Assembly: GCA_947568835.1 (NCBI GenBank)
Contig: OX387604.1
Location: 11,499,076-11,563,075, forward strand
Source: Protonemura montana
Taxonomy: Eukaryota; Arthropoda; Insecta; Plecoptera; Nemouridae
DNA length: 64,000 nt
Direction: 5' to 3'
In this document: positions 49,813 through 63,295 of the stretch, piece by piece
Numbering within the stretch: the first letter of the stretch is position 1
Layout: each line of letters opens with the position of its first letter
Made by a program: the position numbers and the translations under genes
The notes under the pieces: model-generated
Told to the model about the DNA's origin: nothing
What the model saw: the letters and a program-made list of their open reading frames with translations, nothing else
The model's database searches: none

Positions 49813-52800
49813 CACAAAGCAAACAACCAGGGATGTGATTTAATTTAATTTTAATAATGACATTCATATCCGATATAAGTAAGATTTAAGGCGTTCTTCT
49901 TTGGATATCTTTAAGAACGGAAACAGTTCTTCAAGTTTTTTAAGAGAAGATTGAAACTATTTGTCACAGACGTGAAGGTTTATTATTTTATTATTTTTTT
50001 ATTTTTCATTTATACTATAAATAGGCTTGTCAACCGCTACACGTTATGTATGTTTGATTTTTCAGCCAAATATCGCTGTTTTTGCTCAAATTTGTGTGCA
50101 ATATTGATTGCTGTCAGATATTCAACAAGCTTACCAATATTTCGTGAATAATCATAAAGTATATTGACAATTGAGTCATCTATATTTGGTCGGTGGCACC
50201 AGAAATCCCATAAACGGTCCTGGATGCAGTCAGTTGCTTCATGTATGTGTGTGTGGACAGCGAAGGAAACGATGATGCGATAAGATTGTGGGCTGGGGGA
50301 TGGAGAATGGAGCGTGGAATCTGAATAGTATGTAGTCTGAGTGAACAGTGGCAGCACTGCACAAGCTAAGCAAAAGCGTATCCATCGGCAGGCGTGGAAT
50401 GACCAACTGTTGCAGGATACCGGACTGGTCGTGCCTCCGGCAATGGTCATCGAAGACGAAATCTGACCGTTTTACTTTTTACAACCCCGGAATAAATTGC
50501 TTGTATTTGTGTGAACCTATATAGTATACTATACGTCTAACCAAGGTAAGTTCTAGTTTTGAAACTCCATTCATTTTTTTACAGTTTTTTTTATGAATCA
50601 GTATATTATACAAAGGAGCGGGAGTAAAACCTTTTACGGGAATGTTGCCTGCCTTTCATGAAAATTGTTGAGACTAAACCAACAAGGAATGTAGCTAGTA
50701 GCGACGTTTAATTCACCTTATACATTTGCATTTTATTATAAGCAGGAAGTTTTATTTTAATTTAAAGCGTTTTAACCTGTTTTAAAAGGATAACCTATCA
50801 AATATAAATCATGGTAACATGAGATACTGTTTACCATTTTCGAATTTTACGTGCCACTGACAATGTGAAAATTAATTGTTTGGTTTTGTTTCGGGATTGC
50901 GTAGAGCACTGTGCGTGTGAAATGAAAATTAACGTGGAATTCCTTCGAATTCCGTCTGCTCATCCAATTATCGAAGTGACTTAATAGTATATTCTGGCTA
51001 AATTACGACGAATCTGAATGCTTCCAAGATTCCCAAAACGGCTACTTAATCCATTGATGAGCCGCAGGCCAACGGCGAGGGTGGAACTGGAAGCCTTACC
51101 GAAGGTCAAATGCTCAAGCTGATTCTAGCACGGCTCTGAACGGCTTATCACGGCCCTAGAACTTCGAGTTCACTCTAGAACTGCTTTAGAACTTCTCTAG
51201 AACTGCTCTATCACGGTATAACGGCACTATGCACTACTCTCTAGCACAAAGAGTCATTTTATGAAGAAATGAATGCAGTGACCCGGGTTGATTGCATGTG
51301 GAAGAGCTCATCTCTTCGAATATAAAGCAAAGAGAGCGAAGACGATGAATACATTGCTTGAGACTAAAAGAAAACTTAACTCGTGCCTGTTCCCTATCCG
51401 GCAGAACTCACCCACGTATACTGCTCGTTGGTCGCTTGAGCCCACCAGTTTCTTTCTTGCACCCATGACCCCCCTTACCCACCTCACCCACCTACGTCGC
51501 TCGTCCAACGGCAAAGATTCCGATATAACGCGGTGAACGGTCCCCCGATCCCAACACGGGACCACACTCTCAGCCGCAACCTCATGCGCTCTTTTATATA
51601 CAAACGGTAGACGAAAGAAACTATTTAAATTGTCGGGATTATTTGGAAAGAAGCCTGGCAAGGGTGGCACACATTGCTTCGCCTTCCTCACACAGACGTC
51701 GAACAAAACATAGACTATAATGGCTTGAATTTTCGGCTGCAAGATAAAGGAATGGCAAATATTTTCTCTCTTTGGCTTTCTCGATCAGCTCATTCAATAG
51801 AAACGTGTTCGAAAGAGCGTGACAGGTTGCCAGGTTTCAAACTGCCCTCTGGTGCAAAATGTCCCGCATACACACTACGCACTCACGCACACTTCAATTC
51901 CAGGTGGATCAAAATGAAGAAGTCGGTATATAACGGTTATATTTTTCTCAGTTCGTCCCTATTTTGAAGTAGCTTCCATTTTTTTTCAGTGACGTCCAGG
52001 AACAATTTGCCAGACGTTCATAGAATTGGCCAAAACGAAGACTGTATATTGTTAAATGCAAATAAAATCAACTATTACATTTTGGCATTAATAATGAACA
52101 GAGTAAAGTTTTGTGCATATGCTACAACTGCTCAATATGGTAGATTGCCGACGCCCTATAAGAGTCAAACAACACTTGCCAACCAAAGATGCAGGTATCT
52201 TGTGAATGCCACAAAGGTGGTATAAACTCTACTCAATTTGCCCACGTCTCTGTTGCGCAGCCAAGGAAAACAAATAAATAGTGTCAATTGTTCGGTCTGC
52301 AATGACAGCATTCTCTCCAGCCTTCGACGAAATCAATGCAAAGTGTTCACCAATGCGGAGGGTAGTTGAATCGAATAACAATCCCCTTGCGGGTATTAGT
52401 ACCAATATTACTGTGTGCACTGCACTACCGATGGTAGAGACGGCCATAAAGCACCTGACATGGATCCACACTTATCAGTCTAATAAAATGAAATAAACGT
52501 GTGTGTGCACGAGAAAATAACAAGACCACATAAATCAATTGAACCTCGTCTCCCTTAAGGGAGCGACATACGACCCTTGAGCATTATTTCATCGCGACAA
52601 TTGCAAGAACGATTGCAAATGTAAATGGCAGCGCGGTTTTTCGAGTTACCACGGTCTTCGATTACACTACCCGTCAGGAACTCTTGTGCGCGTGCTGTGG
52701 CAGTTAGCATACATCATTTTCCGGTTGCCGGTTCCGGTAAAGTTGTCGGCAAGCTGATGGACTCTCATGGAGTCATGCTTTGCTATTATATAAGCATGAG

Positions 52801-55800
52801 TCCAGCAGCAGGAGAAGCAGTAGCCACTAGCCACATATCAGATCGATCAAAACAAACACCACATTTATAGCAACTAGTGGTGATAGTAGCAGCATCGCGA
52901 CAGAAGAAAATAAATCAGGATTACTTTATCCTCGTTGATAATATAAAACGGAGCGGTCTAGGGGAGTTATTGCATGCAATAATGCTTGAAGCTAACTCAG
53001 TAAACATGCGCCTTTAATAACGCTTAGAGTGTGAACTTTAGTGTGTTTGGTGGTGGTGTATCGGTACGATTACAAAATCCAGCGAAATAGTGACCCGGGG
53101 TAACAGACATTGCTAAGATATCCTACCTTCAACCTTCAACGGCGTGAAGCTCAGCAATTGTAAAAGTGTCGGCAATTTGTGATGCGGCTGATGTTTACAA
53201 CTTACCTGAAACAAAATAGATTCATTGTAATTGCATTGATGTTTACTACTAGTGAACGGCTACGCAGTTTTACAGGCGCGGGGAGCTAACTATAAAACTT
53301 TTAGATTTCGTATTTAGTGCCAAAGAGGAGTCCCGCTGTAAATTTCAGCCATGAACATTTCGACCAAGGCACGAATTATCTAACGTGACTTCTTTAAACC
53401 CAGGATAGCATCACACCACACGGCAGAGTCGGTACCTGGGACAAGGACACAAGGACGAAAAAACTCAAGGACGACGGTTAGTCCTAAGTTGGTGGTTTCT
53501 TTACTTTTTTTTGTGATAAAAAAATGTTAACAGCAATAAAAATAATAATAAATTACAACTTGTAATACATTAAATAGGTGTGAATTTGGCTTGAAGACAG
53601 AAATACGACGAAGAGCTGTCAATTACTGAATATTGACTGAAAACAGTGTCCTAGACGTAGCAGCTAAGCTGAGCTTAAGCTGCTACGTAACCTCCTTGTA
53701 ATTCTCTCATTATCCTGCCACCTTGTAAGAACGCCGACTCAATCAAGCAGCAAGCTTGAGAAAGCTTTGTCTCTTGTACCTGCCAAGTTGGTTCAACGAC
53801 CACATCGTACAGCGATAATCACAGTTCCGATTTGCTTCCAGCAAATCACGGAGCATTTATACAAAATGCAATTTCGGTCCCCTTGCGATCCATTAATTAA
53901 CTAAGTATTGAAAGTCGGCAGGCCACGAATTTTTTCTGACGCAGAGCGTTTTGATCTATCCAGGGTGAATCAAGAGCTATGGGCAGGGGCTAGGTATGGG
54001 GGACAGAGGGGTAGGTTGAGCGGGGTGTGAATCTCAGCACGTCGAATGCATTTGTTACAGCGGCGAGCTCCAGAAAACCTGAATAAGAGGATACCAGTCA
54101 GGGTTGGGCCACTTTTTTTGCCCCGAAAGTCGAGGGAAGTGAGCGAGAAAAGTCATCAGTGTCCCATTCCATTCTATTTTACGAGCGACAAGCCGACCCC
54201 ATGACCGGAAACCCTAAAGTTGTGCTCGCCGACTTTCAACATTACTTTCAAAGAAGTAAGGAAAAGATCTGCTGCTTGCCATAGTGTGTGAGGTGCTCAA
54301 TAATGGTGGAGATTCGGGACAGTGCTTGTTGAGAGTTTCACGGGGTACGCATCCCCACTTCTCACTCTGTGTTGTGTCATGGCAGGCGTCACTCTTCGCA
54401 TCCACTTTGGACGCACACCTGACGTCGCCAACGCCAGCGCCAACGCCAGCACCGACGCCAACGCCAACGCCAACGCCAAAGTCAACGCACATGTGCGCCT
54501 CTCTTTACCAGCGACGTACACTTCTTCACAGCGGGACTGATTATAATATCAATCAAGACTTCCAGGCGTACCGTACCGCCCTGTTTCGACCATGTGGGAG
54601 GAGACGTCTTGTTTTACGCCTAGCGCTTGGCTTCGAGAAGATAGAGCACACTTTCATGCGATTCATTTTGATAGGCTAGCACAAATAGACAAGTGCTACA
54701 CAATCACGGTCGCTTATGAATTAAAATGAAAAACACTGTGCGCCATATATGTATGAGCAATGCATTTTACTTACGTGCACAACATTGCATTTTAAAAAGG
54801 GAAAATAGTGACAAATTGTATAATGTGGCTTGTAGCGTAGGTCTTTTGTTGGTTCTCTTCTTAGATGTGAGGCTGTAATATTGTTCAACGAATGTGACTA
54901 ACGTTCGACAGGTCTATACTGTCACCACTGATTTGCAGCGGTTGCTTTTGCTCGGTCGGTGGTTTCGGTGGTTCGGCTGTCTTAGGTTGCCATGTCTACT
55001 TGCCACCTGGTCCACCCAATGCAGAGGGTCTACTTGGCGATCGCTAACCTGCCGAGCGGTCAGGCCATGAGTACCTAGCTAAACATCCCCAGCTAGCCTA
55101 GCCAGTCTAGGGCAGGACCACACATACAATTACAGGATTTAAGGATAACAAGCTTGCTGAAAAGAATTTGACAGGAAACCGAAACTGTGGTCACAAACAG
55201 ATCCCCTTCTCTCCTCCCTCACCACCCACCACACCAATCTATAACGTCACGATGTTTTTCTTTCGAATTTGTGTGTAGGACGGCACTAATGGCATTGTGT
55301 ACTTTTTTCACATGTAAGTAAATTTAAAAATTACACTGGCATGCACTACCCTTTGTCATCACGTTTTTAGGGCAGTGTTCATGCTTGATTCTGCGTTCCG
55401 TAAAAGTGCGTTTTGACTGAAGGCGCGTTCTAAAATAGCGAACTTCCTCTATACTTATAGCCAATTTAGTTAATAGGCTTTGAACGAGATTATCAATTAG
55501 CACGGATGAAACTCTGCAGCCAGATAAACTAGGGACCCAGAAAATGGCACGGGTCATTAATATTCATCTTGTTTCAGAAACATAAAATGTCACTAAAACC
55601 ATGTAGACAGCCTATTCCATTCAATCAATTAGTCATTCAAAATCGGATCAATCTAAAAGCCAAGGTAATGAGATAGGCTAAACTAAAACAGATCAACGTT
55701 TTCTGGGAGATCCAAAACGGCTATTGTATCAAAAGCGATAAATTGGGACCTAACGGACTTCCGGAAAAGTTATAAATCAGACATTGAAATATGAAACAAA

Positions 55801-58800
55801 TCTAACGATATGATAAGCGAAGTGTCAACCATAGTTATTAGCACAGGAATTAGCTATAGGTACTCATTTGGTTGAGTGTCGTGACATACGGGGAAATGTT
55901 TTATGCAGTGTATACGTCCACAAGAACCTGTCCTATGTATTAAGTTGTGCATGTCTGTGCTTTCCTAACGTCTTAATATGCAAGTGCATTGCAACTTACT
56001 ATCATGTTCGTTTCCTTTCACCTATTTATTACTCCTGGTTCAATTTTATAATGCGTATTCTAGCACATTGAGTCCCATTTTGTCCATGAATTAGTCCCAT
56101 AGCTTAAATGGCTGAATAAGGAATTAACAGTTCGTTACATCGTTCTGCAGCCAATCAGAAGCTTGGCATCAGGTTAACGGAGCGTTCTGAATCGAAATCG
56201 ATTCATTCAATGTGTAGCGTGGACGATATAGATTGACGTGACATTGCCAGAGAAGTAGACGTGCTGAAAAGGCGTTCGTTATTAACAATGAGGCCTGGTA
56301 AGTGGATACAAACCAACCATGGGTAAGTATTAGAAAGGAATGCTGAAGAATAAACAGCCAACAAGCAACCCAGCCAGCCAGCCAGCCTGCTAGCTAGTAG
56401 TGGTAACCGGGTGGTTTTTAAGCGTGGGTGAAGTCGATGGCATATTAGAGTAGGAGTCCACAACCAGACGAAGCAAAGGAACACATGGGATTAAACACGC
56501 TAGAGTGACTCCACCTAGGTTACCTTGCATCTTACTCTAGACCGACGAACTTGCTAGTTCCCTTCTCTATGTTCGACTCGGAGCGGACAGACGGAGCGGA
56601 CATGACAAGGTGGGGTCAGTTTAAAAGGCGCCGGTAATGAACGTATATTATACCTATGAATGTTTTACAGGTATTGTACTTGAGTCAATGTGTCTAGGAT
56701 ATTACCTATAGTCCCACGTCACTTATGTATGTTTTGTTAGAAATTACCGGTATCTGTGCAAAAAAAGAGCGAGCTTACCACAATCAACTTGCAACCGGAA
56801 TAACTTAAAAAATATATAATAGAATAAAGAGCAGCACTATCAAACTAGTGTAATATCATGTGATTTACATGTAGAATAAACATCAATCGCAGAGCAACTC
56901 GTCATTCATTTACTATTTGTCACAATTTCGTCGTCATTTCAGTGACAAATATTTCCCAAACAACGTTCGCAATATTTGAGCGCATCGTGAGCTCGATACT
57001 GTCGCAATAATAATTGCTCTTCCACGATTAAATGAGTAATACAACAATGCTGCAACGGCTATATAATATGAATCCACAAGCATACCAATCAAGATTATCT
57101 CATAGCAATGGGCCACGATTGGTGCTCCCTCCTGCTGTATAATGTATATTTGCTTCCATTGATTACGGCTAAAATCATCGATAACTTGCTATTCTAAAGC
57201 TTGTTAAAGCGCGAAATTATACCTGGTAAGCTTACTAGAAATCCTATTGCAAGCTTAGCTCAGCTCACGTCGGCCGGCCAATAAAATCTCAACTTGCCAT
57301 GATATTTTAGGTTACAAGTTTTTTCTTTCGTTATTCGCTTCCATAACCTCAAAATCGATCATGTGACAGTGAACTTACGAGGAAAACTGTTCGTGTAATG
57401 TACTTTAATTATTAGTGCAACTGCACGTGCATGTCACCGACTTCGGAATTGTTTATAAATGTCAGTGTGGATTGTGTAATCGAGATCGAATATCGCAATT
57501 ACCTGCTTTATTACATGCGTCTGTGCTGGCGCCCGATCTCGTGCACAGAACTAAACTTGACATTCGTAATAATTTAAAGAACGCAAGGGCAAACGATTTG
57601 GAGAAAAAAATTAAAAATTCCGAATCAAATTGTGTGATGAATGAAAGAATATAGCGTGGTAAATGATAATATGTACAAACGCAGCGCAGTTAGCAATGGT
57701 TTGAACGAACAAGGACTACATATTAACACATTTAGTATTATAGTATTTACAATTGAGTTAACATACATACATATTATATCAATGTACATGAGATATAAAG
57801 AGATACCTAGAAGTGTGAATATATTGACGCATGTCTCTTGTTAGTATCACTGGGAAACACTTCATATACCAGTTTGCTTATTTAATCAGTGCTATGCACG
57901 ATAATGCATGGGAGAATATAGAACACGAAATCTTTTTTTTTAACAAATAAATATGTAATTATATGGCGGAAATTGTGGACACGTGGAATTTAGATTTTAA
58001 CCTATGGTTAACGATCGAACATCAATTACCTTCGGCTGCAGCACATGACAAGCTGTCAAACCCTTTCTGTGTGCATGTGAACTTAGGCCATTGCAATGCA
58101 TGAAAAAGTTATTCATAAAACACATAAAACATCTACGTACTAGCTATAGGTACATTGGAAATGGGAACAGGCTGTGGGGGATTTTGAAATTATTATTGGT
58201 TTGCAAGAGAGTGTGCATATATGCGGTGACGTCCATAACAGAGAAGTTGAATTGGTATTTGGCATAGTATTATTCGTATAAATTTGAAGCTACTGCGAAC
58301 CAATTTCTGATGGCACCTCATTGTTGGTATTTTAACATGCTAATACTGGACGAGTGGTTGAAGTATTTTGAGTATTTGAGTTTAACATAAAACGGAGTAG
58401 TGGTGGGGTGGGAGTGAGTGTGTGCAAGGCACCCTTCGAGAAGAGAGCTTGATGATCCCATACTTCAAGCCCATCCTCTCTGCATTTGCGTCAACCAAAA
58501 TGAATGTTTATCAAATGATTTTGATAAAACAAGCATTGAAGAGGGTGCGACTAATTGTTTGAGTTCGTAAGTAGATGTAGGATGAGCTTTCGGCTAGAAA
58601 TCAAAATTTCTTGGTCTGCAGTAGGTTTAGGCAATGCTCGTCATATTTGGAATACGAACGTGCCTATTTAAATTAGCCTGCGAGTGTGACATTAAATTCA
58701 AGAGACATCACCGGAATAGGTCATTCCACAACGTTTGTTTGTATAGGTTAAGGGTCCTAAGTATACACTTCCTCTGATCAGGTTGGTTAAGCTTGCAAGG

Positions 58801-59329
58801 AATTGATAATACCACGACATTAAAACTGAAGATGCGTAGCAATTGTCGCCGAATTTATCTGATTGATTTCACAAGCGAGGCTTCAAGTAAAAAATAATAA
58901 CACTGAATGTTTCCAAATCAGTTCAAAATAAGTACAACCCAAAGAAATTGGAAAAGGTTGAATATTTTACCTTGACGAGAATCGTGAACATTGTCATTCC
59001 GGCTTTTAATATATTTTCCGTGTGCTTTGATGCTTGTACAACCATAGACCTTTGATTGATGATGACAAACACAAATCATGGGCTTTAGACACATGCCATT
59101 CTTTTATGTGGCTACATTTCTCCACGGTTTAGGTGAATATCCATTTATATTTAATCAGTTTACAATAATTAAGTAGTCTTTTAACCGTGGGCAATTTTTC
59201 TGTTTAGGTTTTGTTGTCCGCGGAAGGAAGAGAAGAACAGACATTTCCATCAATCATTGATTGGATAGGGTGTGAAGAATTTTGCTTCGGAGGGTAAGGT
59301 TGGGGAGGGTGGTAGATTAGGGGATGAAA
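49813..59329. other. 9.5-kb gene-free stretch
   Basis: No supported gene. It contains a degenerate CTAGAACTGCTTTAGAACTT-type repeat (about 51160-51225) and a GCCAAC hexanucleotide array (54426-54486). The frame at 52229-52471 on the minus strand shows no family motif I recognise. Confidence 0.5.
54426..54486 (+). repeat. (GCCAAC)n hexanucleotide repeat
   Basis: About ten GCCAAC or GCCAGC units. It gives rise to overlapping Pro/Thr, Asn/Ala and Val/Gly frames that are not genes. Confidence 0.93.
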
Positions 59330-60321
59330 ATGGGGGAACGACAGAGGATCGTGGCGTTAGAGGACCCAACGCGTTCGTTCAGCAGCTTCGTTCGTATCAA
59401 TCGAATGGCGGCGAGTGCCGGTTGTTAGTTGCTCAATGCCCAGTACACTGGTCTGTCTGTGCATGGTCTGCGTACACTGTCCCCTCATAGGAAGTGGGGG
59501 CGAGGGTGCACCTTTCCTTCCCAGTTGAGACCTGAAGTCCACGGTGCGACCAGCCCGCAGCGCGTCGCGCCAGCGCCATCGCCAGCGCCGCGTTTCAGAC
59601 AACGCAGCCAACGCCAGTCAGCACAGTGCTCGGCATCGGACGAACCGAAGCCGACTACCCCCCCTCCCCCCCCCCCCCCCTTCTTCAACGGGCCACGGCT
59701 CCCTACCCCGCACCGCGTACTCCCCAACAAGGCGGTCTCACTCCGAACACAGTCTCGTCTCGCAGTTCGTTCCCTACCGGTGTGCTGGCGTGACGTTCAA
59801 AGAACGCACTCTGCTCTGTGAGATCAGGATTGAAGCAAATCAGTGGGGACACTCGCTTGCCAGCGTCAACATTTCATCGACTACCACACGCTCTCCGGCG
59901 GTGACAACCAACTTTGGCAAGCAGTTTGAGAAGGTGTTTTCAGAAAGAGTGTGCCATCTCGTCGTGCCGTTTCAAATATCCGCTCTTCTTAGCACGCCGC
60001 GTCGTGCGAATTACATCCTTGTAGCAGTGCCGTCGTTAAACATTGGATTCGCGTGTCCGTCAAGCGTTTGTCAGTGCCGTGTATTATCCGCGTGTTCTCC
60101 TGTCGCGTCGGGTCTCGCCGAGAAAAGCTCGCGAGAAAGCTTGTCAAGTGGGTAAATTGATCACTTGTTAATGAAATGACGTAAAATTGTCGCATTGACA
60201 GTTTGACGAACAGAAAATGTAAAATATGGTAGTGTTCTGTTTGGCTTGCTCGAAAAGACATGCATAAATTGTTGTGGATCAAACAAAGTGGTCAATTATA
60301 GTGGCCACTTTGGTGCTAATA
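59330..60321 (+). promoter_or_regulatory. CpG-rich promoter/5' leader region of kek1
   Basis: GC and CpG content rise sharply from about 59330 and stay high to about 60150, unlike the AT-rich flanks, then the sequence leads into kek1. The open frames at 59429-59821 and 59544-60155 have no domain and overlap in different frames, so I read the region as promoter plus 5' untranslated sequence. A donor-like GTAAAT at about 60151 could mark a leader intron. A C-rich run with one T lies at 59658-59680. Confidence 0.5.
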
Positions 60322-62535
60322 ATGACTGATCGGCGAGTTGCCGTTGCCGCCGTTGCCACCGGTGGCAATAAGTGGATGTTGTGGCAAATCGTGGTGGTTT
60401 TGTGCGGTTTGTTAGCGTGTGTCGCGACAACCTCTAACTTTTGCCCCACCGTGTGCGCGTGTAAGTGGAAGGGTGGCAAGCAAACTGTCGAGTGCGTGGA
60501 CCGGGCGCTCATCACGATACCGGCCAACGTCATCCCTGAGACGCAAGTGTTGGACATGTCGGGAAACAATCTGCAGATCCTGCCCCGAGATATGTTCGTC
60601 CGTGCCAACCTACTCAACCTGCAGAAGGTCTATCTGAGAAGCTGTCGCATCGGACAGATCGACGAGCACGCGCTCCATGGGTTGACCAATCTTGTCGAGC
60701 TTGACCTATCCTACAATCTGCTGACGTCTATACCTACTTCGACCTTTAAGGACGTCCCGTTACTGCGAGACATCACCCTCGCCAACAACCCCATCCAGAA
60801 GATCGAGAGCAATGCATTTTGGTCGTCGCCAAATCTGGTCAAGCTAGATTTATCCAATTGCCAGCTACAGATAATAGCACCGAAAGCGTTTGAAGGGGTT
60901 GAGAAACTGGAGTCGCTCAAGTTAAACGGCAACCGTTTAACCGAGTTGAGGCCGAGAACTGTAAACTCATTAAGACGATTAAACGGCATTGAATTACACG
61001 AAAACCCGTGGCTGTGCGATTGCCGTCTCCGCGAAGTGAAACTTTGGCTGCAGGATAACAACATCCCCTATCCCGTGGCACCGAAATGCAGCGGCGGTCC
61101 GGAGAGGATCGCCGATCGGTCGTTCGCAGAGCTGGAGGTCGACGATTTCGCGTGCAAGCCTGAGATCCTGCCCATGAGTCGTTACGTCGAGGCTACGACC
61201 GGGGAAAACGCCACTGTCGTGTGCCGAGTGGGCGCAGTGCCTCCGGCTGCGCTCCACTGGTACTGGAATGGGCGTCTCCTGGTCAACAACTCAGCGTTTA
61301 GTTCCCATCAACGGGTCTACATCTTCGTCGATGGACACTTCGAGAAGAGCAGCACGTTGGTGCTCACCAATGCTCAGGAGACCGACTCGAGCGAGTTCTA
61401 TTGTGTGGCGGAGAACCGAGCCGGCAACGCTGAAGCCAACTTCACTCTGCACGTGTCCATGCGTACAGCAGGCATGGCCACCCTCGGAAGCGGACAAATC
61501 GCCGGGCTAAGCGCCGCATTAGTGATCCTAATCCTTTTCATCCTATTTGTCATTTTGGTTCTCCTCGTCCGTCTTCGGCGACTTCCTTTTTCCGAGAGCA
61601 AAACGCCTGGGCAAATCGAGGCGAGTGTTAACATCGAAACCACAACCTCGAACTCTTGTAAACCCTCCTCCTTGCACCCCGCACAACCTTCCGATACATC
61701 ATTCACGGAGCGAAGTAAAGTAGTCACGAATGACTTGAAGGTGGCGTGTAACCCGATCCAGAAACCACCTCGACTCACGGAACTCGCCTACACTACCAGT
61801 CACTACGACAGCAATGGCAGCGTAATCAATACGGCGCCGTTCGCTGGCGCTACCGTCATCTCGGCCACCAATAATCCCGACCTTATCAAAGATACGAAAC
61901 GCCTAGTCGCTGCCGCCGAGCTGAAGCACACGAGTAGCAGCCAGCACGCAACACCTAACCAGCTGCAAGCGGAGAGTATCGAGCTGCGACCCGGCAGCGG
62001 CGAGTACACTCGCGAGGGCTGCGATTCACTCTACCCTTCCGCTCTGTGGGACCACCCACAGCCTCCTAGTCCGTCTCCGGAGCACTTCATCCGACGCACC
62101 ACGAGCACTGGCTTCAACTACGACTCGACTGACAAGACTCCAATTATCAGCGATGGCCAAAGCATGGGTGGTTCTGAAGAAGAAGACTTCAGCAGAACAT
62201 TTCCGCGACAGCACCACAACGGGTACCCACCCGACTACGGTCTGCCGATCATTCCGTCGGGTGTGGAGCAGAAGCAGCAGCATCATCAACAGCAGCAACA
62301 ACAGCAACAGCATCCGCATCCGCAGCACCCTCAGCATCCGCGAGAAGGCGTCGCAGTCAATAGTAATACGAGTCCTTCCACCTCGCCGACGTTGGCAGGG
62401 CTTCCCTCCGCGAAGACGCTCAGGGTTTGGCAGCGAGGGGTGCCTGTACTTCCTCCGGTGACAGCCTTAAAGAGGGTGCTTTCTCGGAACTCGCCCGACG
62501 AGGGATACCAAGAGGGATGTGGTACGGATGTCTAA
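60322..62535 (+). CDS. kek1: Kekkon-1 type LRR-Ig transmembrane protein
   Basis: Encodes 737 aa in one exon. Order: signal segment MLWQIVVVLCGLLACVA (from residue 19), LRRNT (CPTVCACKWKGGKQTVEC, 41-58), about six leucine-rich repeats, LRRCT (NPWLCDC to DDFAC, Cys232-Cys278), one C2-type Ig domain (Cys301-Cys361, with WYWNG and DSSEFYC), a membrane helix (393-416), and a long cytoplasmic tail with a His/Gln-rich run (about 650-670). The C terminus is GTDV, a class I PDZ-binding pattern. LTNAQETDSSEFYCVAENRA and the SMR.AGMA.LGSGQI.GLSAAL stretch before the helix match Drosophila Kek1 as I recall it, closer than Kek2 or Kek5. Kek1 is known to bind EGFR and damp its signalling. Starts at 60322 (A at -3) and 60376 are both possible; the open frame upstream begins with GTG. 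Confidence 0.93.
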   Translation: MTDRRVAVAAVATGGNKWMLWQIVVVLCGLLACVATTSNFCPTVCACKWKGGKQTVECVDRALITIPANVIPETQVLDMSGNNLQILPRDMFVRANLLNLQKVYLRSCRIGQIDEHALHGLTNLVELDLSYNLLTSIPTSTFKDVPLLRDITLANNPIQKIESNAFWSSPNLVKLDLSNCQLQIIAPKAFEGVEKLESLKLNGNRLTELRPRTVNSLRRLNGIELHENPWLCDCRLREVKLWLQDNNIPYPVAPKCSGGPERIADRSFAELEVDDFACKPEILPMSRYVEATTGENATVVCRVGAVPPAALHWYWNGRLLVNNSAFSSHQRVYIFVDGHFEKSSTLVLTNAQETDSSEFYCVAENRAGNAEANFTLHVSMRTAGMATLGSGQIAGLSAALVILILFILFVILVLLVRLRRLPFSESKTPGQIEASVNIETTTSNSCKPSSLHPAQPSDTSFTERSKVVTNDLKVACNPIQKPPRLTELAYTTSHYDSNGSVINTAPFAGATVISATNNPDLIKDTKRLVAAAELKHTSSSQHATPNQLQAESIELRPGSGEYTREGCDSLYPSALWDHPQPPSPSPEHFIRRTTSTGFNYDSTDKTPIISDGQSMGGSEEEDFSRTFPRQHHNGYPPDYGLPIIPSGVEQKQQHHQQQQQQQQHPHPQHPQHPREGVAVNSNTSPSTSPTLAGLPSAKTLRVWQRGVPVLPPVTALKRVLSRNSPDEGYQEGCGTDV

Positions 62536-63171
62536 ATCTTCCTCCCGCTCCCTTAAATAACCCGTAATCCACTTTCTTAAGAGATCGCGAATCTGGAAAG
62601 GATAAAGGTGTCTAAAAAACTGACTTTCTTTGACATCGAGTAATTTGTGTCCCTGGTGACAGAAATGGCAGGCGAGAAGTTCCAAGCCTGGCTTGCTGTC
62701 AAATTTTCTCATGACTGAGTGAAATTGGCTGGGGTTTAACAGGGGGAAAAGTTTGCTCAACTGGTTGTGAGTTTTAAGAAACGTACGTCCGCATTAAGCA
62801 CCGAGTATGGGACACTCTGCGTTGGAATTGACAGCAGATATGTGAAATGAATAGTGTTTGTTGCGAGAGAAATAATATATTATAAAAAGTGATACGTATT
62901 TATATAATCCCAAAAAGTCTGTTTGTAATGTATGATTTCGCTAGAGACTTGTGTGTAAAATGCGAAAGAATGAGTGGATACCGAATCGAATTGAATGGGC
63001 TCCGTTGCCGGTTGCCGGATTTATATTTAATCGTAATTTATACAGGAGTACATGAAATGAATCAAGGAATATCCTCGAGTCACGTCGACCCCCCTGCCGC
63101 GAATATTTTGATTAATCACCTTGTGACAGTGCAGCGACGATCTTCCTAATCAACCCCCGGTGTGTTATTTT

Positions 63172-63177
63172 AATAAA
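63172..63177 (+). terminator. probable kek1 poly(A) signal AATAAA
   Basis: The clearest AATAAA downstream of the kek1 stop, about 640 nt away, giving a plausible 3' UTR length. Confidence 0.45.
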
Positions 63178-63274
63178 ACGTCTAATTAAACACAAGTGTG
63201 GTTAACAATATCTGTCTGTATCTCATACGTACCCCACCTCCAGCCACTACATATTTCTACAGAGTGTTCGCCGT

Positions 63275-63295
63275 CCCCCCCCCCCCCCCCCCCCC
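63275..63295 (+). repeat. 21-bp poly-C tract
   Basis: Uninterrupted C run, one of five of 15 or more bases in the window. Confidence 0.95.

Noticed and set aside
54284-54679. 131-codon frame and its overlapping partners
   Set aside because: Driven by the GCCAAC repeat in several frames at once.
59429-60155. Overlapping frames of 130 and 203 codons upstream of kek1
   Set aside because: They overlap in different frames in a CpG-rich, C-run-bearing leader, show no domain, and are better explained as promoter and 5' UTR.
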